Assembly: GCA_001796935.1 (NCBI GenBank)
Contig: MGNX01000019.1
Span: 1-12,218, forward strand
Source: Chloroflexi bacterium RBG_16_60_22
GTDB lineage: Bacteria; Chloroflexota; Dehalococcoidia; Dehalococcoidales; RBG-16-60-22
Length of the DNA: 12,218 nt
Reading direction: 5' to 3'
Below the pieces are notes generated by a model. The model searched no databases. It worked only from the letters and a program-made list of their open reading frames with translations, and was not told the DNA's origin. Positions 6,117 through 12,218 of this stretch are shown here, piece after piece. Numbering within the stretch: the stretch's first letter is position 1; each line of letters starts with the position of its first letter. Both the position numbers and the translations under genes were made by a program.

Positions 6117-7346
6117 ATGTCCATCGATACGGGCGATACTGCCTGGGTCCTGGTATCATCGGCGCTGGTGCTGCTGATGACGCCGGGCCTGGCCCTTTTC
6201 TACGGCGGCATGGCCAGGCGCAAGAACCTGCTCTCCACCATGATGATGAGCTTTGCCGTCATGGGCCTGGTGGGTGTTCTCTGGGTGCTCTGGGGGTACA
6301 GCTTCGCCTTCGGCGCCGACGAGGGAGGTCTTATCGGCGGGTTCAACTTCCTGGGACTCCTCAACGTGGGCATGGACCCCTCGGATACCTACGCCACCAC
6401 GATACCGCACCTGGTCTTCATGGCCTTCCAGGGCATGTTCGCCATTATCACGGTGGCCCTGATAAGCGGCGCGGTGGTGGAGAGAATCAAGTTCAGCGCC
6501 CTGCTGCTTTTTTCAGCGCTTTGGATGACGGTGGTCTACAGCCCGGTGGCCCACTGGGTCTGGGGCAGCGGTGGCTGGCTGGCCGGTCTGGGCGCGCTTG
6601 ACTTCGCCGGCGGGGCCGTCGTCCACATCAACGCCGGCGTCTCGGCGCTGGCCCTGGTGATGCTGCTGGGCAAGCGCAAGGGCTTTCCCGGGCACGTCAT
6701 GGAGGCGAACAATATCCCCCTGGTGGCCCTGGGGGCCGGGCTGCTCTGGTTCGGCTGGTTCGGCTTTAACGCCGGCAGCGCCCTGGCCGCCAACGGCCTG
6801 GCCGCCAATGCCTTCGTCGCGACGAACCTCTCCGCGGCCACGGCCGGCTTTACCTGGATGGTCATCAGCTGGCTGCACAACCGCCCGAGCCTGCTGGGAA
6901 CGGTCACCGGGGCGGTGGCCGGTCTGGTAGCCATCACACCGGCGGCCGGGTTCGTGACGCCCCTGGCGGCCATACCCATCGGCATCATTGTCTCCGTGGC
7001 CTGCTATTACGCTATCGTCCTGATGAAGAACAAGCTCGGTTTCGACGATTCCCTGGACGTCTTTGCCGTCCACGGGGTGGGCGGTATCTGGGGGGCGCTG
7101 GCCACGGGCATCTTCGCCAGCTCCGCCATCGGCGGGAAGCCGGGGCTGATCGAGGGTAACGCGGCGCAGGTATTGACCCAGCTTATCGGCATCGTGGCCG
7201 TGGGCGCCTTCGCCTTCATCGCCACCCTGATAATCGGTAAGCTGGTCGATGTGACCATCGGGCTGCGGGTCGGCCAGGACGAGGAAATGGTGGGGCTGGA
7301 CCTCTCCCAGCACGGGGAAAGAGCTTACGGGGGTCTGCTGAGATGA
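6117..7346 (+). CDS. amt: Ammonium transporter (Amt/MEP/Rh family)
   Basis: This 409-residue inner-membrane channel conducts ammonium/ammonia inward. About eleven hydrophobic segments can be followed from residue 9 to 376. The family's key residues are present: Asp162 in ALDFAGG, the pore histidines His170 (GAVVHINAG) and His319 (DVFAVHGVGG), FYGGMARRKN at 28-37 near the first helix, and WFGWFGFNAGS at 211-221. There is no cleavable signal peptide; the first helix begins almost at once. The C-terminal tail (377-409) keeps a DVTIGLRV-D-E-E-x-x-GLD element like that which contacts GlnK. ATG 6117 has GGGAGG 8 bp upstream. The stop overlaps the glnK start by 4 bp. Regulation by the GlnR-like boxes and dyads upstream is inferred. 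Confidence 0.96.
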   Translation: MSIDTGDTAWVLVSSALVLLMTPGLALFYGGMARRKNLLSTMMMSFAVMGLVGVLWVLWGYSFAFGADEGGLIGGFNFLGLLNVGMDPSDTYATTIPHLVFMAFQGMFAIITVALISGAVVERIKFSALLLFSALWMTVVYSPVAHWVWGSGGWLAGLGALDFAGGAVVHINAGVSALALVMLLGKRKGFPGHVMEANNIPLVALGAGLLWFGWFGFNAGSALAANGLAANAFVATNLSAATAGFTWMVISWLHNRPSLLGTVTGAVAGLVAITPAAGFVTPLAAIPIGIIVSVACYYAIVLMKNKLGFDDSLDVFAVHGVGGIWGALATGIFASSAIGGKPGLIEGNAAQVLTQLIGIVAVGAFAFIATLIIGKLVDVTIGLRVGQDEEMVGLDLSQHGERAYGGLLR

Positions 7347-7681
7347 AGAAGATAGAAGCGATTATCCGGGAAGAAAAGCTGGATGCCGTCAAAAAAGCCC
7401 TCGAGGAAAAGAGCTACTTCGGCCTGACCGTCAGCGAGGTCATGGGCCGCGGCAAACAAAAAGGAATCTCACTGCAGTGGCGGGCGGGAGAGTACCGCGT
7501 CGACCTGCTGCCCAAGCTCAAGCTGGAGCTGGTGGTCCTCGACGAGGACGTGGACGTCGCCATTGACGCCATCGTCCGCAACGCCCGGACCGGTGAGGCC
7601 GGTGACGGCAAGATTTTTGTCCTGCCGGTGGAGCATTCGGTGCGCGTCCGCACCGGTGATAGGGATGAGAACGCCATCTAG
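7343..7681 (+). CDS. glnK: P-II nitrogen signalling protein (GlnK/GlnB)
   Basis: This 112-residue trimer-forming protein senses ATP/ADP and 2-oxoglutarate and plugs Amt. Its length and numbering match canonical P-II. Gln39, Lys40 and Gly41 open the T-loop, Tyr51 (the uridylylation site) is kept, Lys58 follows LLP, the B-loop reads TGEAGDGK ending at Lys90, and Arg101 and Arg103 are present. The T-loop centre reads GISLQWRAGEY, so it has Trp46 where E. coli GlnB has Tyr46, and Leu44-Gln45 where E. coli has Glu-Leu. Its start overlaps the amt stop in an ATGA, so the two are translationally coupled, the hallmark amt-glnK arrangement. No uridylyltransferase is encoded nearby, so Tyr51 modification cannot be assumed. 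Confidence 0.96.
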   Translation: MKKIEAIIREEKLDAVKKALEEKSYFGLTVSEVMGRGKQKGISLQWRAGEYRVDLLPKLKLELVVLDEDVDVAIDAIVRNARTGEAGDGKIFVLPVEHSVRVRTGDRDENAI

Positions 7682-7715
7682 AACGTTGACGGGGGACGCT
7701 GTATGTAAGAAGAAG

Positions 7716-7744
7716 ATGACAAATCACCCAATAACCATTAAAAT
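7716..7744 (+). promoter_or_regulatory. glnA: Candidate sigma-70 promoter of glnA
   Basis: ATGACA at 7716-7721 (5 of 6 to TTGACA) and TAAAAT at 7739-7744 (5 of 6 to TATAAT) are separated by exactly 17 bp, inside the 82-bp gap between glnK and glnA. Transcription would start near 7751 with a leader of about 13 nt containing AGGAGG at 7753-7758. glnA could then be expressed independently of amt-glnK. Confidence 0.55.
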
Positions 7745-7763
7745 AACGTAACAGGAGGTAACA

Positions 7764-9125
7764 ATGGCAAACCGCAGTAAAGAAGAGGGTAAAGAATATG
7801 TCCTCAAGATGGCCAAGGAGCATGATGTCAAGTTTATCCGGCTGTGGTTCACGGATATCCTGGGTATGCTTAAGAGCTTTGCCATCACCGTGGAGGAGTT
7901 GGAGGGGGCGCTGGAGGAAGGCATGGGCTTTGACGGCTCGTCAATCCAGGGCTTTGCCCGCATCGACGAGAGCGACATGGTGGCCATGCCTGACCCCGAT
8001 ACCTGGCAGCTCCTGCCCTGGCGCCCGCGCGAACACCGCGCCGTGGCCCGCATGTTCTGCGATGTCCTCAAGCCCGGCGGGCAGCCCTTCGAGGGCGACC
8101 CCCGGTTCGTGCTGAAGAGGAACCTGAAGCGGGCGGCCGACCTTGGTTATACCTACTACGTCGGCCCGGAGCTGGAGTACTTCTATTTCCGGCAGAACCC
8201 GGACGACCCGACTTCTTACACCACCCAGGTGCTCGACAAGGGCGGCTACTTCGACCTGACCCCCCGGGACGCCGCCGTGGACATGAGGAAGGAGACGGTG
8301 CTCCAGCTGGAAGAGTTGGGTATAGGAGTTGAGTATTCCCACCATGAAGTCGCTCACAGCCAGCACGAGATTGATATGAGGTACACCGACGCCCTGACCA
8401 TGGCCGATAGCGTGATGACTTACCGGCTGGTGGTCAAGGAGGTGGCCCTCAAGCACGGGGTTAACGCCACCTTCATGCCCAAGCCGATCTTCGGCATCAA
8501 CGGCAGCGGCATGCACGTCCACCAATCGCTGTTCAAGGGTGAGAGAAACGCCTTCTTCGATGCCAAAGACTCCTATCACCTGTCCAAGGAAGCCCGGCAA
8601 TTTATCGCCGGCCTGCTCAAGCACGCCCCGGAGATTACCGCCGTCTGCAACCAGTGGATTAACTCCTACAAGCGGCTGGTGCCCGGTTACGAAGCGCCGG
8701 TTTACCTGTCCTGGGCGCGGCGCAACCGGTCCGACCTCGTCCGCGTTCCCGAGTACCGGCCCGGCCGGGAAAAGGCCACCCGGATTGAGTTCCGCTCCCC
8801 GGACCCCGCCTGCAATCCTTATCTCGCCTTCAGCGTCATGCTAGCCGCGGGACTGGAAGGCATCGAAAAGGGCTACGAGGCCCCGCCGCCGGTGGAGGAA
8901 AACGTCTACGAGATGAGCGCCGAAGAGCGCGAAGAAAGGGGTATCGGCACCCTGCCGGCCAGCCTGCTGGAAGCCATCCATCTGACCGAGAACAGCGAGT
9001 TGGTGCGCAAGACCCTCGGCGAGCACGTCTTCAACGCCTTCATCGAGAACAAGAAGATAGAGTGGGACCAGTACCGCATCCAGGTAACCGAATACGAGCT
9101 CGATAGGTACCTGCCGATACTGTAA
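7764..9125 (+). CDS. glnA: Glutamine synthetase type I (GSI-alpha-like)
   Basis: This 453-residue cytoplasmic dodecamer-type enzyme makes glutamine from glutamate, ammonia and ATP. Metal and substrate residues are in place: Glu136 and Glu138 in GPELEYF, Glu195 and Glu202 in HHEVAHSQHEID, GSGMHVH with His251, NSYKRLVPGYE at 300-310, and EFRSPDPACNPY at 342-353. Arg66 in GFARIDESD matches the arginine linked to feedback inhibition in Bacillus GlnA. The 380s read NVYEMSAEERE, as in GSI-alpha enzymes, in place of the adenylylation-site loop of GSI-beta. Together with the short length this argues against control by adenylylation. ATG 7764 has AGGAGG 5 bp upstream. nadE follows after 17 bp. Confidence 0.97.
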   Translation: MANRSKEEGKEYVLKMAKEHDVKFIRLWFTDILGMLKSFAITVEELEGALEEGMGFDGSSIQGFARIDESDMVAMPDPDTWQLLPWRPREHRAVARMFCDVLKPGGQPFEGDPRFVLKRNLKRAADLGYTYYVGPELEYFYFRQNPDDPTSYTTQVLDKGGYFDLTPRDAAVDMRKETVLQLEELGIGVEYSHHEVAHSQHEIDMRYTDALTMADSVMTYRLVVKEVALKHGVNATFMPKPIFGINGSGMHVHQSLFKGERNAFFDAKDSYHLSKEARQFIAGLLKHAPEITAVCNQWINSYKRLVPGYEAPVYLSWARRNRSDLVRVPEYRPGREKATRIEFRSPDPACNPYLAFSVMLAAGLEGIEKGYEAPPPVEENVYEMSAEEREERGIGTLPASLLEAIHLTENSELVRKTLGEHVFNAFIENKKIEWDQYRIQVTEYELDRYLPIL

Positions 9126-9142
9126 GTGGAGGCCAGAATGCC

Positions 9143-10900
9143 ATGACGACATGGCTCTATACGCGCCGGCTCCGCATCGGGATGGCCCAGATAAATACCA
9201 CGGTGGGCGATTTCAACGGCAACCGGCGGAAAATCCTCCAGGCGATAGAAAATGCCAGGTCTTCGGGGGTGGAGCTCCTGACGTTTCCGGAGCTTGCCAT
9301 CTGTGGCTACCCCCCCGAAGACCTCCTTTTCAAGCCCCAGTTCATCTCCGAGAACCTGCGGTCGCTGGAAAAAGTGGCCGAGGCCGCGGCGGGGATGACG
9401 CTGGTGGTCGGCTTCGTTGACGCCAGGGAAGACATCTACAACGCCGCCGCCGTCATCCACGACGGCCGGGTGGCGGGCATCTACCACAAGATGTACCTGC
9501 CCAACTACGGCGTCTTCGACGAAAACCGCTACTTCCGGCCGGGGCGCGAGTGCCCCGTGTACGTCGTCGCCGGCATCAACATCGGCGTCAATATCTGCGA
9601 GGACATCTGGTACGCCTCCGGTCCGGCCGCCAGCCAGGCCTACGCCGGGGCCGATGTCATCGTCACCATCAGCGCCTCCCCCTACCACCACGGCAAGGTG
9701 GGCAACCGTGAGCGCATGATTGCCACGCGGGCGGCGGACAACATCGCCATCGTCACCTTCAACAACCTGGTAGGCGGCCAGGATGAGCTCGTCTTCGACG
9801 GCAACAGCCTGGTGGTGAACGAGAAGGGAGAAATCATCGCCCGGGGGCAGCAGTTCAAAGAAGACCTGGTAATCGCCGACCTGGACGTGGAAAACGTCTT
9901 CCGTACCCGCCTCCACGACCCCCGCTGGCGCCAGGAGCTGCGACTCCGCGAGGAGCAGGGACCCCACCCCGGCGACCGTATCGTAGTGTCCGAGGCGCCG
10001 TCCGGCACGGACAAGCCACCGCTGCCGCCGCGGGAGGTGACCCGGCCCGTCTTCCCCGCCGAGGTCTACGACGCGCTGGTGCTGGGAACGCACGACTATA
10101 TCCTCAAGAACGGCTTCAAAAAGGTGCTCATCGGCCTTTCCGGAGGGCTGGACTCCAGCCTGGTCGCCACCATCGCCGTGGACGCGCTGGGCAGGTCCAA
10201 TGTGGTCGGCGTGGCCATGCCGTCGCGGTACTCCTCCACCGGCAGCCTCTCCGATGCCGGGCTCCTCTGTAAAAACCTGGGCATAGAGTTCCTGACCATC
10301 CCCATCGAGGCGGTCTTCAAGGGGTACCTGGACACGCTGACGGAGCCCTTCAAGGGCACGGAGGCAGGGGTGGCAGAGGAGAACCTCCAGGCGCGCATCC
10401 GGGGCAACCTCCTCATGGCGATGTCCAACAAGTTCGGCTGGCTGGTGCTGACCACCGGCAACAAGAGCGAGATGGCCACCGGCTACGCCACGCTCTACGG
10501 GGACATGGCCGGCGGGTTCGCCGTTATCAAGGACGTGCCTAAGACGATGGCCTACCAGCTGGCCGCCTACCGCAACGGGCTGGCCGGGTCCGATATCATC
10601 CCGGCCTCGGTCATCCAGAAGCCGCCCTCGGCCGAGCTGAGGCCGGACCAGAAGGATACCGATTCCCTGCCGCCCTACGGGGTGCTCGACCCCATCCTGA
10701 CGGCCTACGTCGAGGATGACAAGAGCATCGAGCAGATTGTGGACATGGGCTTCGATGAAAAGGTGGTACGGCAGGTATCCCGGCTGGTGGACCTGAGCGA
10801 GTACAAGCGCCGGCAGGCGCCGCCGGGCGTGAAGATTACCCCCCGGGCCTTCGGGCGGGATAGAAGGCTGCCCATCACCAACCGGTTCCGGAGGGACTAA
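9143..10900 (+). CDS. nadE: Glutamine-dependent NAD+ synthetase
   Basis: This 585-residue two-domain enzyme amidates deamido-NAD+ to NAD+ using glutamine ammonia and ATP. Residues 10-270 form a nitrilase-type glutaminase with the catalytic triad Glu50 (FPELAICGYPPEDLL), Lys116 (HKMYLPNYGVFDE) and Cys152 (NICEDIW). Residues 305-580 form the synthetase, with PP-loop SGGLDSS at 333-339, TGNKSEMATGYATLYGDMAGG at 438-458 and KPPSAELRPDQKDTDSLPPY at 493-512. ATG 9143 lies 10 bp after GGAGG at 9128-9132. An internal in-frame ATG at 9182 would remove part of the first strand and is less likely. It is probably transcribed with glnA, tying NAD+ synthesis to glutamine supply. The repeat downstream may end the unit. 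Confidence 0.96.
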   Translation: MTTWLYTRRLRIGMAQINTTVGDFNGNRRKILQAIENARSSGVELLTFPELAICGYPPEDLLFKPQFISENLRSLEKVAEAAAGMTLVVGFVDAREDIYNAAAVIHDGRVAGIYHKMYLPNYGVFDENRYFRPGRECPVYVVAGINIGVNICEDIWYASGPAASQAYAGADVIVTISASPYHHGKVGNRERMIATRAADNIAIVTFNNLVGGQDELVFDGNSLVVNEKGEIIARGQQFKEDLVIADLDVENVFRTRLHDPRWRQELRLREEQGPHPGDRIVVSEAPSGTDKPPLPPREVTRPVFPAEVYDALVLGTHDYILKNGFKKVLIGLSGGLDSSLVATIAVDALGRSNVVGVAMPSRYSSTGSLSDAGLLCKNLGIEFLTIPIEAVFKGYLDTLTEPFKGTEAGVAEENLQARIRGNLLMAMSNKFGWLVLTTGNKSEMATGYATLYGDMAGGFAVIKDVPKTMAYQLAAYRNGLAGSDIIPASVIQKPPSAELRPDQKDTDSLPPYGVLDPILTAYVEDDKSIEQIVDMGFDEKVVRQVSRLVDLSEYKRRQAPPGVKITPRAFGRDRRLPITNRFRRD

Positions 10901-10940
10901 CCGGGCCAGGCAGTTCTGCTGGCATTTGGCTGATTAAACT

Positions 10941-11015
10941 GTCATTGCGAGGAGCGTAGCGACGTGGCAATCCCAAAAAATTATAGAGATTGCTTCGCCT
11001 TCGGCTCGCAATGAC
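10941..11015. repeat. Palindromic intergenic repeat (REP/MITE-like)
   Basis: The ends GTCATTGCGAG (10941-10951) and CTCGCAATGAC (11005-11015) are perfect 11-bp inverted copies. An inner pair, GCAATC (10967-10972) and GATTGC (10988-10993), closes on an AT-rich loop. I recognise the arm sequence as a dispersed palindromic repeat common in Dehalococcoidia and some other bacteria. The transcript would fold into a long hairpin between nadE and nrpR, possibly helping to stop read-through; there is no U-tract. The 166-bp gap otherwise holds only the nrpR promoter. Confidence 0.85.
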
Positions 11016-11043
11016 ACTACCCGCTAAAAACTGGGAATATTCG

Positions 11044-11052
11044 TGGTATAAT
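11044..11052 (+). promoter_or_regulatory. nrpR: Extended -10 promoter of nrpR
   Basis: TGGTATAAT at 11044-11052 is a perfect extended -10 (TG-n-TATAAT). No good -35 is seen 16-18 bp upstream, as expected for extended -10 promoters. The start point would fall near 11059, only about 8 nt before the nrpR ATG. An 8-bp palindrome, GAATATTC at 11035-11042, sits just upstream of the element and could be an operator for autoregulation. Confidence 0.6.
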
Positions 11053-11066
11053 AGCCTGATAATAAA

Positions 11067-12077
11067 ATGTCCAAGCATCATATGGACCAGCCCGTCGGGG
11101 CGGAAGCGGAAAACAAGCTGATTGCCATCCTCAAGGTGCTCAGCGAGTCCTCCGAGCCGCTGGGGTCGATTACCATCGCCCGCCGGCTGGAGAGTGACGG
11201 CGTCTTCCTGAGCCAGCGGACGGTGAGATACCACCTGAAAATAGCCGACGAGCGCGGTTATACCCAGCCCGCCGGCCATGACGGCCGCATGATAACCCCG
11301 GAGGGCAGGCAGGAGGTCAGGGAGGCGCTGGCCCCCCAGCAGCTGGGCTTCGTGCGGGACAAGCTGGAGCTGCTGGCCTACCTCACTACCTTCGACCCCG
11401 TCCGGCGCACCGGCCAGCTGGCCGTCAATACGTCTATCATTTTCCGGGACCAGTTCCAGCGGGCCATGTCAACCATGAAGGATGCCTTCAAAGCCGGCTT
11501 CTGCGTCAGCGAGCTGGTGGCCACCGCCAACGAAGGTGAAAAGCTCGGCTCGGTGGTCATCCCGGAGGGTAAGATAGGTTTCGCCACGGTCTGCGGCGCC
11601 TCCATCAACGGTGTCCTCCTCAAGGCCGGGGTGCCCACGGAGTTCCGCTTCGGGGGCGTGCTGGAGATTAAAAACCTGGCGGCACGGCGCTTCGTGGCCC
11701 TCACCGAGTACGCCGGGACCTCGACCGACCCCTCCGAGCAGTTCATCCAGGCCAAGATGACCAGCGTGGGGCAGGCGGCCCGCACCGGCAGCGGCAAGAT
11801 ACTGGCGGCCTTCCGCACCATTCCGGCGCCGGCCAGGGGTGTCGTCGAGGAAAAGCTTGCCCTCCTCAAGGAGGCGGGTATCGGGGGAATTTACGCCCTG
11901 GGCAACACCAGCGAGCCGATATGCCAGATTCCGGTGGCCCTGAACCGGGTCGGCGTCGTCCAGCTGGGCGGCCTTAACCCGGTGGCCGCCGCCGTAGAGG
12001 CCGGTATCGAGGTCGAGAACTTCGCCGAGAGCGGCCTGATGGACTTCGAGCAGCTGCATAGCTTCTGGCAGCTCTAG
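11067..12077 (+). CDS. nrpR: NrpR-like transcriptional repressor: winged helix plus one NrpR (DUF128) domain
   Basis: This 336-residue protein has an N-terminal winged helix (about 14-82, with recognition-helix region SQRTVRYHLKIADERGY at 49-65 and ITPEG wing). One regulatory domain of the NrpR/DUF128 family follows (about 95-330). Hallmarks are GKIGFATVCGASINGVLLKAGVP at 168-190, FRFGGVLE at 193-200, EYAGTSTDP at 214-222, KMTSV at 230-234, FRTIPAPAR at 249-257, and VVQLGGLNPVAAAVEAGIE at 297-315. In methanogens NrpR represses nif, glnA and glnK-amt operons and is released by 2-oxoglutarate. Methanococcus NrpR carries two such domains, this one a single copy. ATG 11067 has no ribosome site and lies about 8 nt after the predicted transcript start, implying leaderless translation. 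Met6 at 11082 is an alternative start. The nitrogen neighbours support a nitrogen role; its targets are inferred. Confidence 0.88.
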   Translation: MSKHHMDQPVGAEAENKLIAILKVLSESSEPLGSITIARRLESDGVFLSQRTVRYHLKIADERGYTQPAGHDGRMITPEGRQEVREALAPQQLGFVRDKLELLAYLTTFDPVRRTGQLAVNTSIIFRDQFQRAMSTMKDAFKAGFCVSELVATANEGEKLGSVVIPEGKIGFATVCGASINGVLLKAGVPTEFRFGGVLEIKNLAARRFVALTEYAGTSTDPSEQFIQAKMTSVGQAARTGSGKILAAFRTIPAPARGVVEEKLALLKEAGIGGIYALGNTSEPICQIPVALNRVGVVQLGGLNPVAAAVEAGIEVENFAESGLMDFEQLHSFWQL

Positions 12078-12183
12078 AGTCCTCTCTTGTTCCTCTTTTA
12101 GGGGTGGTGGCGTAAAACTACGGGATAAGCCGGTGATGCCGCGAGGGCGGCTCGGGTGGGAATAGATATGCTTTGCCCCAAAT

Positions 12184-12218
12184 GTCATTCTGAGGAACGA
12201 AGTGACGCAAGAATCCCC
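12184..12218 (+). repeat. Left arm of a second palindromic repeat, cut by the window end
   Basis: From GTCATTCTGAGG onward the sequence matches a second common dispersed repeat type (CATTCTGAGG...AAGAATC). Aligned without gaps to the left arm of the repeat at 10941, 25 of 34 positions agree, and the orientation is the same. The matching right arm lies outside the window. The 106 bp between the nrpR stop and this arm hold no recognisable gene and no clear terminator. Confidence 0.7.

Noticed and set aside
7748..7762. Paired GTAAC at the glnA ribosome site as a GlnR box
   Set aside because: The two copies are 10 bp apart, not the 11 bp seen at amt, and the second arises from the ribosome-binding sequence GGAGGTAAC.
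12168..12218. Possible start of a zinc-ribbon protein (MLCPKCH...) at the window end
   Set aside because: From the sixth codon on it runs into the dispersed repeat, whose reading in this frame is a frequent spurious peptide. The real extent cannot be seen.

Overview
This window is a compact nitrogen-assimilation region from a GC-rich bacterium. It is most likely a member of Chloroflexota, class Dehalococcoidia or a close relative. That placement is inferred from the gene complement, the split archaeal-type glutamate synthase, the short GSI-alpha-like glutamine synthetase, and the palindromic repeats of a kind I associate with that group. I could not confirm it by a search. All genes lie on the + strand.

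Layout: (1) 1-222 is the C-terminal end of an unrelated protein with an Ig-like fold. (2) 323-5867 is a tightly packed operon of five genes: a FAD/NAD(H) oxidoreductase, the three pieces of a split glutamate synthase (class II glutaminase, ferredoxin/FMN synthase subunit, GXGXG subunit), and an OmpR-family regulator resembling actinobacterial GlnR with a degenerate phosphorylation site. (3) 5868-6116 is a 249-bp regulatory region. It holds two GlnR-like box arrays with 11-bp half-site spacing, two candidate -10 elements and two inverted repeats. (4) 6117-10900 is amt, glnK (4-bp overlap), glnA (with its own candidate promoter) and glutamine-dependent nadE. (5) 10941-11015 is a palindromic repeat. 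(6) 11067-12077 is a homologue of NrpR, the nitrogen repressor of methanogenic archaea, apparently made from a leaderless or nearly leaderless message. (7) 12184 to the end is the start of a second repeat copy with similar arms.

How the genes fit together: Amt imports ammonium under GlnK control. GlnA and the split glutamate synthase form the GS-GOGAT cycle, and the FAD protein may deliver electrons to the ferredoxin domain of the synthase subunit. NadE spends glutamine to make NAD+. The unusual point is that one cluster carries two DNA-binding nitrogen regulators of different origin, a GlnR-like protein and an archaeal-type NrpR. The amt-glnK promoter region has sites that look suited to both an OmpR-type activator and a dyad-binding repressor. 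I see no tRNA, rRNA, CRISPR array, transposase gene or strong intrinsic terminator.
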